A DNA stretch of 64,000 nucleotides from positions 18,430,994-18,494,993 of the forward strand of contig CM046869.1 of NCBI GenBank assembly GCA_025617745.1. The letters are read 5' to 3'. This DNA comes from Heliocidaris erythrogramma (lineage: Eukaryota > Echinodermata > Echinoidea > Camarodonta > Echinometridae). The notes under the pieces were generated by a model that searched no databases, had not been told where the DNA came from, and saw nothing but the letters and a program-made list of their open reading frames with translations. How positions within the stretch are numbered: the stretch's first letter is position 1; each line of letters starts with the position of its first letter. The position numbers were made by a program, and so were the translations under genes. Shown here one piece after another: positions 56,561 to 64,000 of this stretch.

Positions 56561-56935
56561 CAAATGTCCAGCATTTGTGTTATCGTCACTAATAACAAAA
56601 ATTTGAAGATGATCTGATATAATTTATCTGAGTATAATAAACCACTGGTAATATTTTTATCATAAATATTAGAAAATATATTATCAATCAAGGTTGCTGA
56701 ATTATGACATATTCTTGTGGGTTTGTTTATATGAGGGTAACATGCATGAGAGTATATCAGTTGAGAAAAATTTTCACAGTTATTACTGTCATCTAATAAA
56801 TTAATATTAAAATCTCCCATTAAATATAATTGCTTATTTTCGCGTGAGAATGTTCGAAAGCAATTTTCCAAATCTTCATAAAATGAATCGATATTACTAT
56901 TAGGGGGTCTATAAATTGTTTCCAAAAATGAAAGG
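56497..56935 (-). pseudogene. LINE endonuclease domain, C-terminal part
   Basis: Contains TIYRPPNSNIDSFYEDLE, LYLMGDFNINLL and TLIDNIFSN, as in apurinic-like endonucleases of non-LTR elements. The N-terminal half, with the first catalytic residues, is missing. The final SDH motif is present but in another frame than MGDFNINL, so a frameshift lies near 56610-56625. Inactive. Confidence 0.8.
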
Positions 56936-57465
56936 GACTCTAACCATTGATCTCTACATATTTTTTTTTTACGTTGAGCCAAGTGACTCGATCTAAAAGC
57001 CATTGGCTAATAGCGTACTCTATCGAATGGGGCGAAGAAAGAAAGAGAAGGGGAAGGAGGAGGAGGAGGAGGAGGAGGAGGAGGAGGAGGAGGAGGAGGA
57101 GGAGGAGGAGGACCTGACGTGACGTCATAACAAAGTTTTGTGTCATTGTGGTAACCCGCTAAACGCTGTGCAATGTAGTCTTTATTGCAGCACATCTTGT
57201 TGTTAACGCTGCACAACATAATCAGAAACTTAAACACATAATCATGTGAACTATTGATTGTAATCCCTGTAATCACGTCACCCGTTACACGCTTACATTT
57301 CTCCTGTAATTTTCTTCTTATTTCTATCATTACACGTTGAGAACGTAAGAATCAATACACTCTGGATATACGAGACTGTGAAATGCATCGGCTACGAGGC
57401 GAGCACAAAGGGTGTTTTCGCCGATAATAAGGGGACTTCCCCTGGTCTATATAACTAATCTGGGG

Positions 57466-57578
57466 TCGGTAACATAAAGAGATATGATCAATTGTAAATC
57501 TTCAGTACATGGTTTTCCATAGACTTACGATTGATATCGATCGTAAGATTGATTTATCTCTTTATGTTAATAGGGGAC
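57466..57578. mobile_element. Short palindromic MITE, nearly full copy
   Basis: GGGGTCGGTAACATAAAGAG ... GATTTATCTCTTTATGTTAA. Counterpart in duplication copy B. A further partial copy starts at 57817 (GGGGCCGGTAACATAAAGAG) and breaks at 57855. Confidence 0.7.
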
Positions 57579-57601
57579 TTCCCCTAGTCTGGTCTATATA
57601 A

Positions 57602-57803
57602 CAGGGGCGTATCCAGGATTTCCCAATAGGGGGGGGGGGGTGGGGCGCCAGGCATTATTGATCGCCATCCTGGGGTAGGGGTCTAAGGGGAGGGGGTGCC
57701 CCCTCCCCTTTGGAATTTTTTTTTTTTTGCTATTTTTTTTTTTTTTTACGACGGCCAATCGGGGGGCGCGCACCTGTTGCGCCACCCCCTGGATACGCCA
57801 CTG
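57602..57803. mobile_element. hAT-like MITE with 7-8 bp target duplication
   Basis: The ends CAGGGGCGTATCCAGGATTT and CCCCCTGGATACGCCACTG are inverted repeats. TATATAA flanks both sides (57595-57601, 57804-57810). The uninterrupted site GGTCTATATAACTAATCTGG exists nearby at 57443-57463, which gives the empty-site structure. 202 bp. Confidence 0.82.
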
Positions 57804-58791
57804 TATATAACTAATCTGGGGCCGGTAACATAAAGAGATATGATCAATTGTCCTGATGTCGTAGGCTATCCATACAATGCAATGATATTGCGTATTGGCG
57901 GGTCGGTGGGGGAGGGGGGGGGGGGGGTGCGTGCCCCTGTCAAATTCAAATGTGATATTCATAACTACAAAATATTGGGGAAATGCTGCCGCGGCCTGGG
58001 CAAAATTTGATAATTTGCTTTTCATGACAGCTTCTTCATTTTTTCCTCGCTTGCTTGCTTGTCAGAGATTTTTCGGATTTGTGCCCCTGTCTATATTTCA
58101 TTTCCCTATTATTACTATTATTTCTTGTTGACATGTGCCTCCACCCTGGCTCCAGAGAATCCTGGATCCTGACTTTGATATATTACAAAATAAGGTTTGG
58201 AGGTCTATTCCTTTTGAGGTGACGTCATGTTTTTCTCTGTCTTGATGAAGTGGAAAAGAATGGCTGAGCGTCAAATGGCCAGTGCGTCAAGTTGATTGAC
58301 TTGTATGAAAGTTAGGGAAGAGGTGAAATAGGTAAAGTATTTATTGGTTATTACTGTATCATCTAACTGCAACAACCAGGGAGGTGGAAGAGAACTTTCT
58401 TCCACCTCCCTGCAACAATACTTTACAATGTATTTACATTCTACGATGACAATAAATCATGAGTACACAATAGCTTGACTAAAAAGTGGTACTAAAAGTG
58501 TATTAAAAGTGATGATACAGAAGATAATACTAAGAGACAAATTGGGGATGATGGATGAGTCTGTAGGACATATTTTTGTAGAAACATATTTTTGTTGTTT
58601 TGTTGATAAAATGTTTATTTTGATTCTGGAGTATTCTATTAAACTTCAGAGCAAGTGCATTTTTCATAAATTATATCTACAATATTCAATATCTCCTGTA
58701 TGGATAGCCTACGACATCAGGACATATAAAAATGGACGAGATGAGTATAAATAATCAATTTCTCATCCATCATGGTTTGTCTTGTTTCATT

Positions 58792-59087
58792 AGAGGTGTC
58801 GTGGTCTAGTGGATACGTCACCGGACTGTGGCTCACATGGCTCGCGGTTCGAATCCCGCCACGGCGCTAATGTCCTTTGGCAAGACATTCATCTACATTT
58901 GCCACTCTCCACCCAGGTGAAGTAAATGGGTACCTGGTAGGAAGAAATTCCTTGAAATGCTTTAGCGCCTATCATGGCAGCTCGGCTAAAGCCGGGGTAA
59001 TAATGTGATACTTTGTATTAAGCGCAGTAGAGTATATTCATATAGTAGCTGCGCTATATAAATGGAACATATTATTATTATTATTAA
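58792..59087 (+). mobile_element. tRNA-derived SINE
   Basis: The head has tRNA-like promoter boxes: A-box-like TGGTCTAGTGGATAC and B box GGTTCGAATCC. The body shares TTTGGCAAGACATT, CATTTGCCACTCTCCACCCA and AAATGGGTACC with the SINE at 49195. It ends GCGCTATATAAATGGAACAT followed by (ATT)n. It is absent at the matching site in copy A of the duplication, so it inserted after the duplication or was lost from A. Confidence 0.85.
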
Positions 59088-59375
59088 TATCAGATTTCAT
59101 AACTGTTACGATATGACAATGACGGCTCAGATTTGACAACCATTAGTCCTTTTACAGCAGAATTATGAGAACTCATAGTTGCACGTCATTTTGTTATAAA
59201 AAAAAATAAATAAATAAAAAAATAGGACGTCCATTTCGTAACTCTGTCTATGAACGGACTCTAACCATTGATCTCTACATATTTTTTTTTACGTTGAGCC
59301 AAGTGACTCGATCTAAAAGCCATTGGCTAATAGCGTACTCTATCGAATGGGGCGAAGAAAGAAAGAGAAGGGGAA

Positions 59376-59655
59376 GGGGAAGGAGGAGGAGGAGGAGGAG
59401 GGGGAGGAGGAGGAGGAGGAGGAGGAGAAGAAGGAGGAGGAGGAGAAGGAGGAGAAGGAGGAGAAGGAGGAGAAGAAGAAGGAGGAGGAGGAGGAGGAGG
59501 AGGAGGAGGAGGAGGAGGAGGAGGAGGAGGAGGAGAAGGAGAAGGAGAAGGAGAAGGAGAAGGAGAAGGAGAAGGAGAAGGAGAAGGAGAAGGAGAAGGA
59601 GAAGGAGAAGGAGAAGGAGAAGGAGAAGGAGAAGGAGGAGAAGGAGAAGGAGTAG
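59376..59655 (+). repeat. GGA/GAAGGA purine array, 280 bp
   Basis: (GGA)n and (GAAGGA)n on the plus strand. The frames over it (poly-Arg, poly-Glu/Lys, poly-Pro/Ser) are artefacts. The shorter counterpart at 57056-57110 ends duplication copy A. Confidence 0.95.
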
Positions 59656-59689
59656 TAATATAGATGAAAGTGATATATAATTTGTAGTA

Positions 59690-60086
59690 GGTGGGGGGGG
59701 GGGTGAGAAAGTGATTAGGCCTATAGTTCACCAATAGTTCACTGATTTAGAATGTAAATTCTATTGATCTTTATTTTCTTTATTTGGTTTTATTGGATGA
59801 TTCATTGATTTTGGTGGAAGCCAAAACATATTACCTTCAGAAGTTCTATACTAAAACAAAATGGGTAAATTGTGCAATATTGTCATTCTTTTCAATATAA
59901 ATTCAAATTTATTGGACCACACAGTACATCTGCGCCTTCTGCGGTAATCCTCATAGGCCCATGAGTACTGGAGCATTGGTATCGGGTGGTTCCATTAAAA
60001 ATCCTTGGCTATCACATACCACATGTACTTATTATACCCCGTTTACAAATCGCAAAAAAAAGCTTTCATGATGACATAATTGAAAA
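59690..60086. other. Non-coding stretch
   Basis: A G10 run at 59693, then AT-rich DNA. Nothing recognised. Confidence 0.45.
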
Positions 60087-60387
60087 TTTAAAGGGAAATC
60101 CAACCTTAATAGCAAGTTGCTTTGAAAGAAAGAGGAAAAATCAGAGGAGCAGATTGGTGAAAGTTTGAACGAAATCGGACAAGCAATAAAAAAGTTATGA
60201 ATTTTTTGAAAGTTGTTATCACTGTATACGAGAATTTCAAATTGACCGAATAGGTAACGTCACTGTGATGTAGCTGTGGACAACTCACCCATTCCCTCCA
60301 ACACACAAAATGACTAAAATGTCACTTTTTTTAAAAATGTATTTCTCAGTAGGATCATCTTATTACCAAGGTTGGATTGCCCTTAAA
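60087..60387. mobile_element. MITE with TTTAAAGGGAAATCCAACCTT ends
   Basis: The left TTTAAAGGGAAATCCAACCT and right AAGGTTGGATTGCCCTTAAA ends are imperfect inverted repeats. 301 bp, non-coding. It contains GAACGAAATCGGACAAGCAA. Confidence 0.7.
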
Positions 60388-60969
60388 TGACCAGTCCTCT
60401 TTTTTCCTGCTCATTGGCTAAAAGTTTAGCCAACTTGTCAGAAAATTTTGTCCAATTCCATCCCCCCCCCACAATGGGGTAGCCCTGTACTAATAGTGTC
60501 ATCTTGAACAAAAGTTATGAGAAATATCCCCCCCCCCCCTTATTTTTTTTTTTTTTTTTTGGGGGGGGGTCATAATCATACAGTACGTGTACAATTAAAC
60601 TTGTTAATGACAACTGCAATACACAAATTAGGGTATAATGTGAATGTGGTTGAACCTTTATTTAATTTCCACATTTCAACTGAAATGAGATGCTGATCCA
60701 TGTACACTGTACAGAAATTGACAATTCTAATGACTAAACAAATGTAATTAACTTAATCATAAATAGCAATGCTGAAATAGATGCCTATTTTGCATAAGAA
60801 CTGGCTTGCCACACAGCCTAAATATGCATGTACAGTCATTATATCTTAATGTGTTCATCAGAAGTGAGCATCTGTTTTCAGGGGTATACTCACAAAATGT
60901 CTTCCATGTTTAGGAACCTCTAATTTTGTTCTATACACTGAAAAAATCAACCAGGTGCATCGCCCATCT

Positions 60970-61103
60970 CCAGGGGCCTGTAACATAAAGAGATACAATC
61001 AATCTTACGATTAATTGTAACTCTTCAGAACATGGTTTGCCATAGACTTACGATTGATATCAATCGTAAGATTGATTTATCTCTCTATGTTACAGGCTCC
61101 AGG
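60970..61103. mobile_element. Short palindromic MITE (GCCTGTAACATAAAGAGAT)
   Basis: Arms CAGGGGCCTGTAACATAAAG AGATACAATCAATCTTACGA and complement, with ATTGTAACTCTTCAGAACAT as loop region. About 134 bp. Full-length copy of a family also seen at 52938, 57470 and 57817. Confidence 0.75.
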
Positions 61104-61513
61104 ACTGGGAAAATACAAAGGCATTAAAATAACTCCATAAGGTATAGAGTTACATTTGATTCCAAAATTATTGGTTAGGTTGACAACTGCTTCCCTCCCA
61201 CTCCCCACCTGGTTTCAACCATTGAAATACATGCGCAGTGTATCTATAGGTAAAACAAAATATCAACCACAGCCATACATAAAGGAACAACCTCCTACCC
61301 CATAAAAAAAAGTTTCAGAGTGACATTTTGAATTGTAAAATGACTGCATTGTAGCCCTTTAAAAATTGGTAAATAAATCTTAACCCAGTTTAGAGTTCTT
61401 ATTGTCTAAATTTAATCAGTTTTCCCTCCTCAAATTGGCAATAATATTACTATTTTCCACTTCTACATAGTTTGAAAAAAATGAGTTTATTAACTGAAAA
61501 CAAGTCAATGAAA

Positions 61514-61747
61514 ATAGACCTGTTTACTAAGTGATTCAAATTTATGGATGTTTCTTTCCTGGGGACCTAGTAACGAGGTATTCCATTAACCTGTTATTAA
61601 TGAATGAACTACAATACTTGGAATCCAGTTTGCATACATTCCTTGTTGCTATGTCTGACAAGCCTATGGCAAGCTTTCAGGTTGTCAAGAACAACCTTTG
61701 TTTCAAAGGTATGCATAAAATTTGAATCACTTAGTAAACAGGTCTAT
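61514..61747. mobile_element. MITE with 30-bp terminal inverted repeats
   Basis: ATAGACCTGTTTACTAAGTG followed by ATTCAAATTTATG is mirrored at the other end with one inserted base. 234 bp, AT-rich, no reading frame. Very good TIR identity suggests a recent insertion. Confidence 0.8.
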
Positions 61748-61943
61748 TGCTAATTTAAACACATAGTGATTATATATTTTACGCCTCATTGCCAATTTAG
61801 TTACAATAAAATCCCTCTTAATCATGAACGGCCCAACATACTGTATTGAAAAATAAGACCCAAAATTTCTGTGATTTTTGCTCTGGCTGCTCATGGATAA
61901 TTCCTAGCATTGTGGACCAAAGGAGACTCTTTACTGCTACGGG

Positions 61944-62022
61944 TTAACCCACTGACAACTGTAGGTTTCTAATTCTTATAGGCTTAAGTATAGGAACCAT
62001 CCAGTTCTAGTAGGAAAGGGGT
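61944..62022. repeat. Dispersed hairpin, family 2
   Basis: GTTAACCCACTGACAACTGTAG, TTATAGGCTTAAGTATAGGAACC and AGTAGGAAAGGGGTTAA; same order as the copy at 19212. Confidence 0.6.
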
Positions 62023-63577
62023 TAATACCTGTATATCTACACATAACAGAAGTGTGGGGAGGGGGACACTGATGAGATTTTAAGATTGATGATAGTTAAA
62101 ACATTGACTTTGCTTGTTCTTTCATGATTTCCTACATCGCTATGGCAAATGAAAGTAGATCAAATAGGCTATATTCAACAAAATTTTCCTTTTTAGAAGC
62201 ACTTTCTGCAGTAATAATTTCTTGGTACTCACGCTGTCCACAATGCTTTGGATTGGTTAAACATATTCCTCCAAAAACTATTTTCAAAGAAATGCTTTGA
62301 AAACACTGTTTGGATCTTACATACACCTTGTTACAAACGTGTCTTAAATCCAATATTCAAAGGGGATAATACAATATCATTACAATACATATACATGTAA
62401 TAAGTATTTAGTTATACATGTACCCCTAAACAGACAACTTTGTACAAAGGAAAATCACATGTAAAACAACAGAGGAACCAGCTGACACGTTACTCTACTT
62501 CTTAAAAAAATATATATACATATTTATAAACTCCACCGAGAATCTAAACTTACAGACTGTGGGGCACGGTAATTACTTAAAAATAAGAAGAAGGAACATT
62601 TTAAGCACACTTACAAAAGGAGGTAATTCACTTTTCCAAAGGTTTGGCACATAAACTGTAGCAAGTGTATGTCATAAAAGAAGTACATACATACGTGTAT
62701 ATCATAAACTAACTGTAGATGAAGCATAAACTAACTGTAGATGAAGCATAATGCTTAGGGGTATTATCTGATATTTTTAAAACTCTTTTACTGCAGAGGA
62801 CTTGGTATAACTCTACACCAAATTAAAAATTGTTCTTTATCTTCATTTTGGAAAAAAAATTCTTTGAGAACCAAAGGACAAAATCTTCTACAAATTTTAT
62901 GTTTTTTACAGTGCTCAACAAGTTGATGTATCCTCATTATCACAGATGATATAATGGTATCAAATAATTTCTTAAACTTATTTTTACGAGAAAGATAACA
63001 AATGATGCGTTAAAATTTCCAGTAATCTCATTTCCAGGCAATGTACTAACATGCAGCAGAAAAATGTGCATTCGTGATTTAAGAAGTAAGGGATACTGGT
63101 ATACATTGTAATAATGGAAATAAGCATGAATTGTTTCATCTGTAAAACTTTTTTTCATATATTTTTACTCTCTCACACCTATGCCTGCAGGGGAAATAAT
63201 TAGTACTTTACTAGGTTCTGACCATAACTGTGGTGAACATGCAAGATGTTTCTCTACAAAAATAGCATGATTGGATTAAAGAGAGAACCAATCAACCAGA
63301 ATGTCAACAGAGACACCATCTAGCATCAACATCACAGCCTTGCCCAAGGATTTTCTGACCTGGCAATACCAAATATTTACAAAACTAGTGAAAATTAGAA
63401 ATCAAGCAGCGAAAGACAGGTCAAAGCAATAAGCACTTTCCTAAGCATAGTAGGGTGCAATATGACCATGTTAATCTCATTACACACAAAAAAAAATACC
63501 CAATGGTTTGCTGAATGTTCTGCATTTTCTTCTCGGTAACTAGTTTTCAAGCATGATAACAAGCAAACTATCTTTAA

Positions 63578-63655
63578 TTCGTTGACTACTGAATTCTTTA
63601 TCTCTCATAGGCTTAATACAGGAGTCACCTGGTTCCTGTAGTCTATGAGTTAACA
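63578..63655. repeat. Dispersed hairpin, family 2
   Basis: TTCGTTGACTACTGAATTC, CATAGGCTTAATACAGGAGT and CTGTAGTCTATGAGTTAAC. Closest to the copy at 19212 in its left half. Confidence 0.6.
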
Positions 63656-64000
63656 TAATCTGGAATAAAGACAGTTTGTCATCCATCCAATCCAAAATTG
63701 ATTTTGACTTGTCTTTTCCCCTCAATACATTATCATATCAAATAGCCATTTGATACAAATGAGTACTATTTATAAACATAACAAGCTAGCTAGCCTACCT
63801 CAGAGCAATACATAATATCGCAATAGAGTAAGCTTGATAAAACAAAATGGTTAAATGACATATAAATCACATTCACAACAGCTAATAATTATATATACAT
63901 GTACATGTCAATGCCATCGCCTGCTACAAGGTAATTCAAGGACAACACAAGGTTAAAAATGTACAAAAGATTTATCCCCTATAAACAAAGTGGAAATGTC

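Larger units (their letters stand above)
53973..56935 (-). mobile_element. Decayed, 5'-truncated LINE (Jockey-superfamily type)
   Basis: About 2.96 kb. It encodes the C-terminal part of an endonuclease domain and a full reverse transcriptase on the minus strand, split by frameshifts. The 3' end at the low-coordinate side is A-rich with a (CAAA)n tail (plus strand TTTGTTTGTTTG at 53976). The boundaries come from comparison with the tandem copy at 57111-59655, which lacks it: similarity is lost after TATGACAAT (53972) and resumes at GGACTCTAACC (56935). GVPQGSILGPLLFILYINDI and FADD point to the CR1/L2/Daphne/Jockey group; the exact clade is undetermined. Confidence 0.88.
52587..57110. repeat. 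Segmental tandem duplication, copy A (contains LINE)
   Basis: Matches 57111-59655 in order: GACCTGACGTCATAACAAAG at 52587 and 57111; the ACATAAAGAGAT MITE; TGCTGCCGCGGCC; CCACCCTGGCTC; GGGAGGTGGAAGAGAACT; TAGCCTACGACATCA; ATATCAGATTTCATAACTGT. After the LINE it resumes with GGACTCTAACCATTGATC, and it ends in a (GGA)n tract at 57056-57110. Small indels separate the copies. Copy A lacks the SINE found in copy B. Confidence 0.88.
57111..59655. repeat. Segmental tandem duplication, copy B (contains SINE)
   Basis: Second, directly repeated copy. Compared with copy A it has a hAT-like insertion (57602-57803), a SINE (58792-59087), a 134-bp stretch (59122-59255) missing where the LINE sits in copy A, and a much longer GGA/GAAGGA array at its right end. 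Confidence 0.88.
61104..64000. other. Non-coding right end
   Basis: Apart from the MITE at 61514 and two family-2 hairpins, this is AT-rich DNA without supported exons. It could be the UTR or intron of a gene outside the window. Confidence 0.45.

Noticed and set aside
58792..58870. A functional tRNA gene
   Set aside because: The T arm lacks a base and the sequence continues into a SINE body with an (ATT)n tail.
59294..59734. Poly-Arg, poly-Glu/Lys and poly-Pro/Ser frames up to 135 residues
   Set aside because: Pure products of the GGA/GAAGGA array in six frames; no gene structure.
62132..62353. 73-residue minus-strand frame as an exon
   Set aside because: No recognisable domain and no convincing splice sites in phase.

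Overview
This is AT-rich nuclear DNA from an animal, not a microbe. Genes are split by introns with GT-AG or GC-AG boundaries. Coding sequence is well under 2 % of the window. The rest is microsatellites, long poly-C/poly-G runs, MITEs, foldback elements, tRNA-derived SINEs with (ATT)n tails, and decayed non-LTR retrotransposons. The SINE type, the repeat style and the two recognisable genes fit a marine deuterostome invertebrate, most likely an echinoderm such as a sea urchin. That assignment is inference; a mollusc or hemichordate cannot be excluded from sequence alone.

Layout. 1-16,775: non-coding, with simple repeats, tandem duplications, pogo-like MITEs and hairpins. 16,776-21,980 (+): three coding exons of an R4-type RGS gene (GTPase-activating protein for heterotrimeric G-protein alpha subunits); the first exon was not found. 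21,981-28,170: probable 3' UTR and intergenic DNA. 28,171-30,183: a 2.0-kb DNA transposon with TA target duplication, carrying nested insertions. 30,184-39,700: repeat-rich intergenic DNA with a minisatellite, a 164-bp palindrome and a possible hammerhead-like motif. 39,887-44,693 (-): four phase-compatible coding exons of a BCL10-like CARD adaptor gene, with a LINE fragment and a hAT-like MITE in its introns. 45,171-46,485: a foldback element with perfect 9-bp target duplications. 46,978-52,280: dense MITEs and SINEs, including an inverted SINE pair flanked by 13-bp repeats. 52,587-59,655: a tandem segmental duplication; copy A carries a decayed LINE and copy B a SINE. 59,656-64,000: non-coding, with three more TIR elements.

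The most interesting result is the BCL10-like gene. No single reading frame shows it, but four minus-strand exons join in phase into a CARD followed by a Ser/Asp-rich tail and a stop codon. BCL10 is the filament-forming adaptor between CARD-coiled-coil proteins and the paracaspase MALT1 in NF-kB signalling. The RGS gene belongs to a different pathway (GPCR signalling), so the two genes are neighbours rather than a functional unit. Nothing in the window resembles an operon, CRISPR array, rRNA gene or functional tRNA gene.
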